In this document: positions 41,972 to 50,725 of the stretch, piece by piece
Position numbering within the stretch: the first letter of the stretch is position 1
How the letters are laid out: every line of letters begins with the position of its first letter
Source: an uncultured Collinsella sp.
GTDB lineage: Bacteria > Actinomycetota > Coriobacteriia > Coriobacteriales > Coriobacteriaceae
Assembly (NCBI GenBank): GCA_937989875.1
Contig: CALKBO010000017.1
Location: 1-64,000 of the forward strand
Direction: 5' to 3'
DNA length: 64,000 nt
The notes under the pieces: model-generated
Database searches by the model: none
Seen by the model: only the letters and a program-made list of their open reading frames with translations
What the model was told of the DNA's origin: nothing
Translations under genes and position numbers: made by a program

Positions 41972-43778
41972 AACCCTCATGGGCAGCATCCGCGACTATA
42001 TGAAAGTCACTGTTGCCACGCCATTGCTCGTGCTTGGCGAGGTACTCTGCGAGATGCTGATTCCATTTATCACCGCCAACCTGATCGACGCCATCAAAGA
42101 CGGCGCCACCGTAGCCGAGATGCTTCCCACCGCGGGCTTTTTGGTGCTCATCGCGCTGACGTCGCTTGCTTTTGGCGCCGCTGCCGGCGTCACCTGCAGC
42201 CATGCGAGTTGCGGCTTCGCTAAGAACCTGCGTCACGACCTGTTCTACAAGATCCAGACGTTCAGCTTTGCCAACATCGATGAGTTCTCGAGCTCCTCGC
42301 TCGTCACGCGCCTGACCACCGATATCAACAACGTGCAGCAGGCCTTTATGATGATCATCCGTATCGCCGTGCGCGCGCCGCTGGTATTGATCTTCGCCTT
42401 TACCATGGCATTTATCATGGGCGGCAGCGTCGCTATGGTCTACCTGGTCATCATTCCGCTGCTGGGCTTTGGGCTGTTCTTTATCATCTTTAAGGTGCGC
42501 CCCATCTTCTCGCGCGTGTTCCACAAGTACGACGCCCTTAACGAGTCCGTCGAGGAAAACGTCACCGGCATGCGCGTAGTTAAGAGCTATGTGCGCGAAG
42601 ACTTTGAGAAGGAGAAGTTCGCGACCGCCGCACGCGACGTCCAGATGGACTTCACCCGCGCCGAGAAGCTGCTCGCCTTTAACAACCCCATGATGAACAT
42701 CTGCGTCAACGGCGCGTTTGTCGTCATCATCTACCTGGGCTCCAAGCTCATCATCACGAGCCAGGGCACGCTGTTCGACGTGGGCCAGCTCTCCTCGATC
42801 TTTACCTATGGCTTCCAGATCCTCATGAGCCTGATGCAGCTGTCGATGATCTTTGTCATGGTGACCATGGCCGACGAATCGGCACACCGCATTACCGAGG
42901 TGCTTGCCGCCGAACCCACGATCGCTGATCCCGCCGAGCCCGTGCTCGAGGTTGTCGACGGCTCCATCGACTTTGACCACGTGAGCTTTAAGTATTCCGC
43001 GCATGCGAAGCGCCAGGCGCTCGACGATATCGACCTGCACATTAAGAGCGGCGAGACCATCGGCATCATCGGCGGCACCGGCTCGGCCAAGTCCACGCTT
43101 GTAAACCTCATCGCCCGCCTGTACGACGCCACCGAGGGCACCGTGCGCGTGGGCGGCATGGACGTGCGCGACTACGACTTGGACGCCTTGCGCCACCAAG
43201 TGGCCATGGTGCTACAGAAAAACGTGCTGTTTAGCGGTACCATCGCCGAGAATCTGCGCTGGGGCGACCCGAACGCCACCGACGAGGAGGTCCGCGAGGC
43301 GGCACATCTGGCCTGCGCCGACGAGTTTGTCGACGGCTTCCCCAAGGGCTATGACACCTGGATCGAACAGGGCGGCTCCAATGTCTCGGGCGGTCAGAAG
43401 CAGCGCCTGTGCATTGCGCGCGCCCTGCTGCGTCGCCCCAAGATCTTGATCCTGGACGACTCCACCAGCGCCGTTGACACCAAGACCGACGCCAAGATTC
43501 GCGCAGGGCTGGCAAGCTATCTGCCCAACACGACCAAGCTCATCATCGCCCAGCGCATTAGCTCCGTGCAGGACGCAGACCGCATCATCGTCATGGAGGG
43601 CGGCCGTATCGCGCAGATCGGTAACCACGACGAGCTGCTCAAGACGAGCGAGATCTACCGCGAGACCTTCACCTCGCAGAACAAGATGTCTGCCGAGGGC
43701 GAAGAGGCCGTCGAAGCCGACACCGAGGCATCCGCAACACAAGCTCAGACCCAGGAAGGAGGCGAGGCACATGAGTAA
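41964..43778 (+). CDS. Heterodimeric ABC exporter subunit 1 (degenerate nucleotide site)
   Basis: 604 residues: six membrane helices (about residues 20-300), then the ATPase domain with Walker A GGTGSAKST, signature VSGGQKQR and Walker B ILILDDSTSAVD. The residue after Walker B is Asp where active ATPases have the catalytic Glu, marking this as the degenerate-site subunit of a heterodimer of the BmrC/LmrC kind. It ends in a Glu/Gln/Thr-rich tail. Its stop codon overlaps the start of the partner gene (ATGAGTAA). Confidence 0.93.
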   Translation: MIKTLMGSIRDYMKVTVATPLLVLGEVLCEMLIPFITANLIDAIKDGATVAEMLPTAGFLVLIALTSLAFGAAAGVTCSHASCGFAKNLRHDLFYKIQTFSFANIDEFSSSSLVTRLTTDINNVQQAFMMIIRIAVRAPLVLIFAFTMAFIMGGSVAMVYLVIIPLLGFGLFFIIFKVRPIFSRVFHKYDALNESVEENVTGMRVVKSYVREDFEKEKFATAARDVQMDFTRAEKLLAFNNPMMNICVNGAFVVIIYLGSKLIITSQGTLFDVGQLSSIFTYGFQILMSLMQLSMIFVMVTMADESAHRITEVLAAEPTIADPAEPVLEVVDGSIDFDHVSFKYSAHAKRQALDDIDLHIKSGETIGIIGGTGSAKSTLVNLIARLYDATEGTVRVGGMDVRDYDLDALRHQVAMVLQKNVLFSGTIAENLRWGDPNATDEEVREAAHLACADEFVDGFPKGYDTWIEQGGSNVSGGQKQRLCIARALLRRPKILILDDSTSAVDTKTDAKIRAGLASYLPNTTKLIIAQRISSVQDADRIIVMEGGRIAQIGNHDELLKTSEIYRETFTSQNKMSAEGEEAVEADTEASATQAQTQEGGEAHE

Positions 43779-45690
43779 GGCAACGACCGCCGAGCGCGCG
43801 CTCAACCGCAAGGGTGGCACCATGTCGCGCCTCATCAAGACGCTCTTTGGCTTCTACCCCGTGCTTTTGCCCCTCGTCGTCGTCGGCGTGGTGCTCTGCG
43901 CCATCATCAACTCCATCGGCGCGACCTTCCTTCAGAGCGCCCTGCAGATTATTAGCGAATCGTGGCAGTCGGGCGATTGGGAAGCTGCACAGCCCAAGAT
44001 CGCACAGCTCGTGACCACCCTCGCCTGCATCTACGGCGTCGGCATCCTGTCCTCGCTGTTCTGGAACCGCGCCATGGCCATCGTCACGCAGGGCTCGCTC
44101 GAGAAGCTGCGCGAGAAGATGTTCAACCGTATGCAGGACCTGCCGATTCGCTACTTCGACACGCACCAGCGCGGCGACATCATGAGCCACTACACCAACG
44201 ACATCGACACGCTGCGCCAGATGATCAGCCAGTCGCTGCCCAACCTGCTCATGACGACCATCGTCATCGTCACGGTGTTCTTTATCATGCTGTACTACAG
44301 CGTGTGGATGTGCCTGGTCATTGTGGCCGGCGTCGCCTTTATGACCTTTATGACCAAGCTGCTCGGCTCCAACTCCGCGCGCTTCTTTATTGCGCAGCAG
44401 ACCGAGCTCGGCGTGGTCGAGGGCCATATCGAGGAAGTCATGAACGGCCAGAAGGTCGTCAAGGCGTTCTGCCACGAGTCTGCCGCCGAGGCCGATTTTG
44501 ACGAGCGCAACGAAAAGCTCTTCGAGGTCTCGCAGAAGGCCAACATGTACGCCAACATCCTCATGCCCATCCTTATGAACCTAGGCAACCTGCTCTACGT
44601 GCTGGTCGCACTGGCAGGCGGCATTTTCCTGGCGCTGGGCGTGCCCAACCTGAGCATCTCGGGCATGGCGCTGTCCATCGCCGTCGTGGTGCCGTTCCTC
44701 AACATGACCAAACAGTTCTGCGGACAGATCGGTCAGATCTCGCAGCAGATCAACGCCGTGGTCATGGGCCTCGCCGGCGCCGACCGCATCTTTGAGCTCA
44801 TCGACGAGGAGCCCGAGGCCGACGAAGGCTACGTGACGCTCGTCAACGCGCAGGTGAACCCCGACACCTGGCAGCTCGAGGAGGCCGACCACCACACTGG
44901 CATGTGGGCGTGGAAACATCCGCACCGCGCAACCGGCGAGATCGAGTACGTACCGCTGCGCGGCGACCTGGTCATGGACAACGTCGACTTTGGCTACACG
45001 CCCGACCACGAGGTGCTGCACGGCGTGTCCGTGTTTGCCAAGCCGGGCCAGAAGGTCGCGTTTGTCGGCGCCACCGGTGCCGGCAAGACGACCATCACCA
45101 ACCTCATTAACCGCTTCTATGACATCGCCGACGGCAAGATCCGCTACGACGGCATCAACGTCAACAAGATCCGCAAGGCAGATCTGCGCCGCTCGCTGGG
45201 CGTGGTGCTGCAGGACGTGAACCTGTTCACCGGCACCGTGATGGATAACATCCGCTACGGCAATCTGGATGCCACCGACGAGGAGTGCATCAAGGCGGCT
45301 AAGCTCGCGGGCGCGGACGACTTTATCACCCGCCTGCCCGACGGCTACGACACCATGCTCACCGGCAACGGCGCACAGCTGTCGCAGGGCCAGCGCCAGC
45401 TGATTTCGATCGCACGCGCCGCCGTCGCCGATCCGCCGGCGATGATTCTGGACGAGGCCACGAGCTCCATCGACACCCGCACCGAGGCTATCGTGCAGGC
45501 CGGCATGGACAAGCTCATGGAAGGCCGCACGACGTTTGTCATCGCGCACCGCCTGTCCACCGTGCGCAACTCCGACGCGATCATCTGTCTGGACCACGGC
45601 CGCATCATCGAGCGCGGCAACCACGACGAGCTGATTGCCAAGCGCGGGTATTACTACCAGCTCTATACCGGAGCGTTTGAGCTGGAGTAG
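43771..45690 (+). CDS. Heterodimeric ABC exporter subunit 2 (active nucleotide site)
   Basis: 639 residues with a transmembrane domain, then Walker A GATGAGKTT, signature LSQGQRQL, Walker B AMILDEATSSID with the catalytic Glu, and H-loop IAHRLSTV. An insertion of about 45 residues (MWAWKHPHRATGEIEYVPLR area) sits between membrane and ATPase domains. Start at the ATG overlapping the stop of subunit 1, with AGGAGG upstream. Together the two make a multidrug, lipid or peptide exporter under MarR control; substrate unknown. A strong terminator follows. Confidence 0.93.
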   Translation: MSKATTAERALNRKGGTMSRLIKTLFGFYPVLLPLVVVGVVLCAIINSIGATFLQSALQIISESWQSGDWEAAQPKIAQLVTTLACIYGVGILSSLFWNRAMAIVTQGSLEKLREKMFNRMQDLPIRYFDTHQRGDIMSHYTNDIDTLRQMISQSLPNLLMTTIVIVTVFFIMLYYSVWMCLVIVAGVAFMTFMTKLLGSNSARFFIAQQTELGVVEGHIEEVMNGQKVVKAFCHESAAEADFDERNEKLFEVSQKANMYANILMPILMNLGNLLYVLVALAGGIFLALGVPNLSISGMALSIAVVVPFLNMTKQFCGQIGQISQQINAVVMGLAGADRIFELIDEEPEADEGYVTLVNAQVNPDTWQLEEADHHTGMWAWKHPHRATGEIEYVPLRGDLVMDNVDFGYTPDHEVLHGVSVFAKPGQKVAFVGATGAGKTTITNLINRFYDIADGKIRYDGINVNKIRKADLRRSLGVVLQDVNLFTGTVMDNIRYGNLDATDEECIKAAKLAGADDFITRLPDGYDTMLTGNGAQLSQGQRQLISIARAAVADPPAMILDEATSSIDTRTEAIVQAGMDKLMEGRTTFVIAHRLSTVRNSDAIICLDHGRIIERGNHDELIAKRGYYYQLYTGAFELE

Positions 45691-45814
45691 TTCGGCTCGC
45701 CGAGATGGCCGATTTGCCGCTCATTCGTCGGGCATGACCCTAAGATCAATGCCCTCCTCTTTCGGGGCAAATCGACTCATCTCAACGACCCAAACACAAT
45801 GCACCGCAACGAAT

Positions 45815-45853
45815 AAAGCCTCCGCAGCCACACGAGCTGCGGAGGCTTTTTTC
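45815..45853 (+). terminator. Terminator of the MarR-ABC operon
   Basis: AAAGCCTCCGCAG pairs with CTGCGGAGGCTTT (13 bp) followed by TTT. Confidence 0.9.
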
Positions 45854-45862
45854 ATGCCGGCC

Positions 45863-46033
45863 GGAAACCGTATCCCACTTTTCGGGCCCAGAATGGGATG
45901 CCGTTTCCCGCTGGGCCCCCTCCGGGAAACGACATCCCATTTCAAGGGCATAAACCGGGATGTGGTTTCCCCTAACGGCACCTTTGGGAAACCGCATCCC
46001 ACTCTAGACGCACAAAACGGGATGAGCTTTCCC
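45863..46033. repeat. Triple tandem hairpin repeat, 62-bp period
   Basis: Three units at 45863-45909, 45924-45971 and 45986-46033. Each begins GGAAAC and ATCCCA and ends GGGAT and TTTCC, forming an imperfect palindrome of about 47 bp. The GGAAA starts are 62 bp apart twice over. Loops and the 14-base spacers differ between units. No protein reading is supported. The remaining 190 bp to the next gene hold nothing recognisable. Confidence 0.8.
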
Positions 46034-46223
46034 ATGGTGATCCAAGACCAGAAGCATGTCCGATAGCGCGGCCAGGTCAAGAACAACAAGGCAAGCGTCA
46101 CGCCAATTTGGACGAGCGTCTGCTGCAGTTTGAGGCTGCTGGCCCATATGGTAGAGTTAACCACCCATGAATTTCAGCACACTGCGTGCTACCTGTTCTT
46201 TTGTCATTTAGGGGAGTGAACTT

Positions 46224-47315
46224 GTGAATACTTCTGTCGCCAAGAAGGCCGGCCAGGCGGTGCGCCTGCTCATGATGGTGCTCACGGCAGTTCTCATCTT
46301 CTTCTTCATCAATGTTATGCTGCTCGTCTCCGATATCCAGGGCACGGCGCGTGTGGTCAACTACGCCGGTCTGGTGCGCGGTACCACGCAGCGAATCGTT
46401 AAGCTCGAGGATGCGGGCCAGCCTCAAGATGACCTGCTCAAAGCCGTGGATTCATACATCAACGGTTTGCGTTACGGAAGTGACGACCTCAACCTCGTCC
46501 GTCTCGACGACGATGAGTATCAGGTAAAAATGACCGAGCTTGCAAATTATTATGATGAGCTTTGCGCCGAGATCAGCCGCGTGCGCGAAGTCGGCTATGA
46601 GAACACCGACATCATCTCCATGAGCGAGGAGTTCTTTGGCATTTGCGACGATGCTACGCGACTCGCAGAGGACTACTCTCAGGAGAAGGCGTCGGCGCTC
46701 AACTATCTCGAGGGCCTGGTGATCATCGACATCATGGGCTTGGTGGCGACCTTTGCGGTCGAACTTGTTCGCGCGGTGCGAACTGCCGCGCTCAATCGCG
46801 AACTGCAGAACAAAGTCTATCTCGACGAAGCCACAGGACTGCCCAACAAGAACAAGTGCGAGGAGGTCTTGGGGCAGGAGCAGCCTGTCTCCGCGGAGGC
46901 GCCCGTTGCGGTGTGCGTCTTCGACCTTAACAATCTGCATACGGTCAATAACAGCTTCGGCCACGAGAAGGGCGACGAATACATCCGTTCTTTTGCCCGG
47001 CAACTGGGAAGTGTGGCGTCCGAGACGTGCTTTGTGGGCCGCGACGGCGGCGATGAGTTTATCGCGGTGCTGCGAGATACCGATCGAGCTGCCGTGGAGT
47101 CCCGTCTCGCTCGGGTTCGCGCGAACGTGAACGAGTATTCCGAAGTCCACCCCGATATGCCCATCAGCTACGCGGTGGGCTATGCGCTTTCCAGTGATTT
47201 TGATGAACCGCCTACGATGCGTGAGCTCTTTTCTCAGGCCGACAAAAACATGTACGTCGATAAGAACCGCGTAAAGGCAGCCGAGACAGCCGACCCGCAA
47301 CGCGAGGACCGCTAA
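46224..47315 (+). CDS. Membrane-bound diguanylate cyclase (GGDEF)
   Basis: Makes cyclic di-GMP. 363 residues: helix 1 (about residues 13-36), an extracellular helical sensor with NYAGLVRGTTQRIVKLE, which resembles PilJ-type ligand domains, helix 2 (about 168-188), then a GGDEF domain with NNSFGHEKGDEYI and the catalytic GRDGGDEFIAVL. Full catalytic residues are present; no RxxD inhibitory site is obvious five residues before GGDEF. GTG start with GGGGAG upstream. It stands alone; no EAL phosphodiesterase or c-di-GMP receptor gene is in the window. Confidence 0.9.
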   Translation: MNTSVAKKAGQAVRLLMMVLTAVLIFFFINVMLLVSDIQGTARVVNYAGLVRGTTQRIVKLEDAGQPQDDLLKAVDSYINGLRYGSDDLNLVRLDDDEYQVKMTELANYYDELCAEISRVREVGYENTDIISMSEEFFGICDDATRLAEDYSQEKASALNYLEGLVIIDIMGLVATFAVELVRAVRTAALNRELQNKVYLDEATGLPNKNKCEEVLGQEQPVSAEAPVAVCVFDLNNLHTVNNSFGHEKGDEYIRSFARQLGSVASETCFVGRDGGDEFIAVLRDTDRAAVESRLARVRANVNEYSEVHPDMPISYAVGYALSSDFDEPPTMRELFSQADKNMYVDKNRVKAAETADPQREDR

Positions 47316-47331
47316 ACCCGTCCCAAATGAG

Positions 47332-48210
47332 CTAGTTGAGGAGTTGGGCCATGGCGTTGACGAATTTTTGGACTTGGAGGGTGGGCTCGAGCGGGTAGTG
47401 CAGAAAGACCGGCACCTCTCGCCCGCATAGAAACGGCATGCCCACAAAGGCCGGGTGTACCCCCGACCATGCGCCGCAGGTGAGCACCGCGTCGCCCTTT
47501 TCCTCGGCTTCGTTAAAGAGCGCAAAGTCAAAGCTGTCCACGTCGATCACGTCTACGCCGCCGTCTGCCAAAAGATCGATACGCAGACTGTCCATAGCGT
47601 CGTTGCCGTGACGGAGCACGCGCAGGCGCATGCCCTCCAGGTCAGCAACCGTGATACGCGTCTTGCGCGCAAGCGGGCTCGTGCGCGGCACGTCGATATA
47701 AAACGGCACGTTGACGATGCGGAGCCTTTGGCATGCGTCGCCCCAGCGTGGGGTCGAAAAGCTCGACTGCACCACATCGACCTCGCGGCCCAAGCTGCGC
47801 ATGACGGTCTCGCGCTCGTCGTAGAGGTCGCTTACCGGCACGATCTCAAATCGCAGCGACGGTTCCAGATCGTGAATGCCCGACCACATCGACAGCGTTT
47901 GGCGCCCCGGGCACATCATCGACACACCCAGACGCACGGCACCGCCCTCGCCCGCCGCGCGTCGGGCGCGGCGCAGCGCGTCCTCGGACTGCCGCATGAT
48001 CGAGCGCGCGTCGTCCACCAGCAGTGCGCCGGCCGGCGTCACCTTGACGCCCGAGTGCGAGCGTTCGAACAGTGTGATGCCGAACTCGGCCTCGAAGCCC
48101 GACACCTGCTTGACGAGCGCCGGAGTCGACACGCGCAATTTTGCCGCCGCGCGCGAGAAGCTTCCCAGCTCCGCGGCGGCCGATATGGCCTCGAGTCGTC
48201 GATCGTACAC
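47332..48210 (-). CDS. LysR-family transcriptional regulator
   Basis: 292 residues. N-terminal helix-turn-helix (RLEAISAAAELGSFSRAAAK, LRVSTPALVKQVSGFEAEFG, then ITLFERSHSGVKVTPAG) and a periplasmic-binding-like effector domain. Start at a GTG (48210), with CAGGAG 6 bases upstream. It is divergent from the SDR-MFS-Gfo/Idh cassette and probably controls it. Effector unknown. Its 3' end is convergent with the GGDEF gene, 16 bp apart. Confidence 0.88.
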   Translation of the reverse strand: MYDRRLEAISAAAELGSFSRAAAKLRVSTPALVKQVSGFEAEFGITLFERSHSGVKVTPAGALLVDDARSIMRQSEDALRRARRAAGEGGAVRLGVSMMCPGRQTLSMWSGIHDLEPSLRFEIVPVSDLYDERETVMRSLGREVDVVQSSFSTPRWGDACQRLRIVNVPFYIDVPRTSPLARKTRITVADLEGMRLRVLRHGNDAMDSLRIDLLADGGVDVIDVDSFDFALFNEAEEKGDAVLTCGAWSGVHPAFVGMPFLCGREVPVFLHYPLEPTLQVQKFVNAMAQLLN

Positions 48211-48390
48211 GTCAATCTCCTGTTTCCAGACGCATGGCAATGAACTGCCGAAGGGGGTTGTTTTGGCAGGTCACACACTCAATTAAAGGCGCATCGTCTT
48301 GCAAGCTATAAACCTACGGTTAACGCCATTCTAACAAATATGCAATTCACCTGCGCAAATGCAAAGCATACGATAACCAGCGAAAACCAC

Positions 48391-48417
48391 GTGGGTCGGT
48401 TAATGGGAGCGACCCAC
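48391..48417 (+). other. Leader hairpin before the SDR gene
   Basis: GTGGGTCG pairs perfectly with CGACCCAC around 11 bases, 34 bp upstream of the start codon. No T tract, so not a terminator. It could be part of the LysR binding region or a 5' mRNA structure. Confidence 0.45.
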
Positions 48418-48451
48418 AGGGAGGCACAAGAAGACAAGAAGGGAAGTTCCT

Positions 48452-49333
48452 ATGAGCAACTGGCTTAAGCTCGAGGGCGATGTCTGCGCCGTGACTGGCG
48501 CGCTCGGCGGTATGGGCGTCGAGATTTGCCGCGAGTTCGCCCGCAATGGCGCCAACGTCGTTCTGCTCGACCTGGACGAAGAGAAGGTCAAGGCCGCAGC
48601 CGCCGACCTCGCCGCCGAGTTTGGCATCCACGCCGAGGGTTACAAGATGAACGCCACCGACGAGGCCGAGGTTCAGGCCGCCGTCGATGCCACCATCGCC
48701 GACTTCGGCCGCGTCGACGTTCTCGTCAACACCGCCGGCATCCTGCGCTTCGCCGCCATGGAGGACCTGCCGCTGAGCGACTGGGAGCAGGTGCTCAACG
48801 TCAACCTCACCGGCTACTTCATCACCTCGCAGCGCTTTGGTCGCGAGATGATCAAGGCCGGTCAGGGCCGCCTAGTGCATATCTCGACCGTCGCCAGCCA
48901 CTCCCCCGAGACGTTCTCGGGCGTGTACAGCTCTACCAAGGCCGGCGTCAACATGATGTCCAAGATGCTGGCTGCCGAGTGGGGCCCCTACGGCGTGCGC
49001 TCCAACTGCGTCGAGCCCTGCTTCGTTAAGACCCCGATGTCGGCAAGCTTTTACGCCGACCCCGAGGTCGAAAAGAGCCGCAGCCGCCTGATCGCCACGC
49101 GTCGCATCGGCGAGGTCAGCGATATCGCCAACGCCGTCATGTTCCTGGCGTCCAAACGCTCGGACTTTACCACCGGCGACGCCATCAAAGTCGACGGTGG
49201 CTTCTCCAACATGATGGGCGACCTCACCGCCAAGCCCGGCGGCCGTCGCGCCTATGCCGACAACTACCTTAAGAACAGGGGTGTCGAGCTCTGGTCCGAT
49301 GAGTCAGGCGTCGCCAAGCCAACCGACCAGTAA
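48452..49333 (+). CDS. Short-chain dehydrogenase/reductase
   Basis: A classical SDR of 293 residues. The cofactor loop TGALGGMG is at residues 16-23, NTAGILRF follows, and the catalytic Tyr/Lys are in YSSTKAGVN with the Ser in ISTVAS. Asp at the end of the second strand (VVLLDLDEEKV) indicates NAD rather than NADP. The C-terminal 40 residues after the usual KVDGGFSNMMGD are extra. First gene of a cassette with a transporter and a Gfo/Idh enzyme; a sugar, polyol or cyclitol substrate is plausible. Confidence 0.9.
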   Translation: MSNWLKLEGDVCAVTGALGGMGVEICREFARNGANVVLLDLDEEKVKAAAADLAAEFGIHAEGYKMNATDEAEVQAAVDATIADFGRVDVLVNTAGILRFAAMEDLPLSDWEQVLNVNLTGYFITSQRFGREMIKAGQGRLVHISTVASHSPETFSGVYSSTKAGVNMMSKMLAAEWGPYGVRSNCVEPCFVKTPMSASFYADPEVEKSRSRLIATRRIGEVSDIANAVMFLASKRSDFTTGDAIKVDGGFSNMMGDLTAKPGGRRAYADNYLKNRGVELWSDESGVAKPTDQ

Positions 49334-49399
49334 ACCAACCTGACAGGGAGGACCCGCGGACACGACCGCTCCTCCCCCGTATCGATTAGAAAGAGTCCA

Positions 49400-50656
49400 A
49401 TGGCTTCCACCAACTCCAACAAGGGTCGCGCCGTCGTGCTTTCCGCCGCGTGCGTCACCATGTTCTTTATCAGCTCCATCGCGCTGTATTCCGTCGTGAG
49501 CAAGAACCTGCTCGCCGTCTACCCCGAGTGGTCCAGCGCTCTTACCTGGGCTTTCCCGGTCTTTCAGACCATCATGGCCGTGACGGGCATCTTCGCCGGC
49601 CGCATCTCCGATAAGATCGGCCCCCGCAACGTCGTGATCGCCGCCGCCGTGTGCTACGGCGTGGGCTGGTTCATGTCCGGCACCGTCACCGAGCCGTGGC
49701 AATTCTACCTGTGGTTCTCGCTTGTCGCCGCCATCGGCAACGGCCTGGGCTACAACCCCGCGCTCACCACCGGCCAAAAGTGGTTCATCGACAAGAAGGG
49801 TCTCGCCTCCGGCATCACCCTGGCCGCTTCAACCGCCGGTCCCGCCGTGCTGTCCCCGGTGCTCGCCTCGCTGCTCATCCCGAGCCTGGGCATCTTTGGC
49901 GCCCTTAAGGCGCTCGGAGTCATCTTCTTTGTGACGATCGCCGCCTCCGCCCTGTTCCTGAAGGCCCCCGAGGCCGGTTGGCTGCCCGAGGGCTTCGAGG
50001 CCCCCAAGGGCGGTGCGCACGCCGGCACCTTCGGCGACCTCACCCCGGGCGAGATGGTCAAGACCCCGCGCTTCTGGGTCCTCATCGTCACCTTCGCCTT
50101 TGCCGCCACCGCGGGCACCCTGCTCGTGGGCAAGGTTGCCTCCATCGCCGCCGTTCAGCTCTTCGCCGACCCCACGAGCGCCGCGGCCGTCGCCCTCGGC
50201 GGTGTGGTGGTCTCCGTCAACACCTGCGCCAACCTGGTCGGCCGCCTGTCCTTTGGCCAGATCATCGACAAGCTCGGCGCCTACAAGTCGCTGCTCATCA
50301 GCCTTGTCGTCACCATCGTCGCCCTCGTCATCATGTCGACGAGCTTTACACAGGCCATGTTCTTTGTTGCGCTCGCCCTGCTCGGCTTTAGCTTTGGCGC
50401 CCTGCTCGTCATCTACCCGCCGCTCACCGGTGGCGCCTTTGGTACCAGCAACATCGGCGTCAACTACGGCATCATGTTTTTGGGTTATGCCGCTTCCACC
50501 TGGATCAGCCAGCCCATCACCGCCGTGCTGTATCACGCCGAGGCCGGCAGCGCCGCCTACCAGCAGTCCTTCTACGGTGCCATTGTGATCGCCGCCATCG
50601 CCGTCGTGCTCACCGTCTACATGATGGTCTCCGACAGCAAGAAGAAGTCCGCCTAG
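49400..50656 (+). CDS. MFS transporter, oxalate/formate-antiporter-like (OFA)
   Basis: 418 residues, 12 membrane helices. The motif GRISDKIGPRNVVI after helix 2, GNGLGYNPALTTGQKWFIDK, KGLASGITLAAS, and the mid-protein TPGEMVKTPRFWVLIVTF are characteristic of the OFA branch, which moves small organic acids. It sits between an SDR and a Gfo/Idh dehydrogenase, so it probably imports their substrate, perhaps a sugar acid; this is inference. Confidence 0.88.
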   Translation: MASTNSNKGRAVVLSAACVTMFFISSIALYSVVSKNLLAVYPEWSSALTWAFPVFQTIMAVTGIFAGRISDKIGPRNVVIAAAVCYGVGWFMSGTVTEPWQFYLWFSLVAAIGNGLGYNPALTTGQKWFIDKKGLASGITLAASTAGPAVLSPVLASLLIPSLGIFGALKALGVIFFVTIAASALFLKAPEAGWLPEGFEAPKGGAHAGTFGDLTPGEMVKTPRFWVLIVTFAFAATAGTLLVGKVASIAAVQLFADPTSAAAVALGGVVVSVNTCANLVGRLSFGQIIDKLGAYKSLLISLVVTIVALVIMSTSFTQAMFFVALALLGFSFGALLVIYPPLTGGAFGTSNIGVNYGIMFLGYAASTWISQPITAVLYHAEAGSAAYQQSFYGAIVIAAIAVVLTVYMMVSDSKKKSA

Positions 50657-50664
50657 TTTTACCG

Positions 50665-50695
50665 ATGCGACAAAGGGACAGTCCCTTTGTCGCAT
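50665..50695. repeat. REP-like palindrome inside the cassette
   Basis: ATGCGACAAAGGGAC and its exact complement (15 bp) are separated by a single A. It lies between two genes that are otherwise close operon neighbours (69-bp gap), with no T tract. Confidence 0.85.
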
Positions 50696-50725
50696 TCCAC
50701 CGGTCACCAGTATTAAGGAGTCGAA

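Noticed and set aside
45863..46033. CRISPR array
   Set aside because: Only three units, each an imperfect 47-bp palindrome with 14-bp gaps; loops vary instead of repeats being constant, and no cas genes are present.
45721..46164. A 147-codon minus-strand frame covering the triple hairpin repeat
   Set aside because: Runs through a terminator and palindromic repeats; the apparent protein repeat is produced by the DNA repeat.
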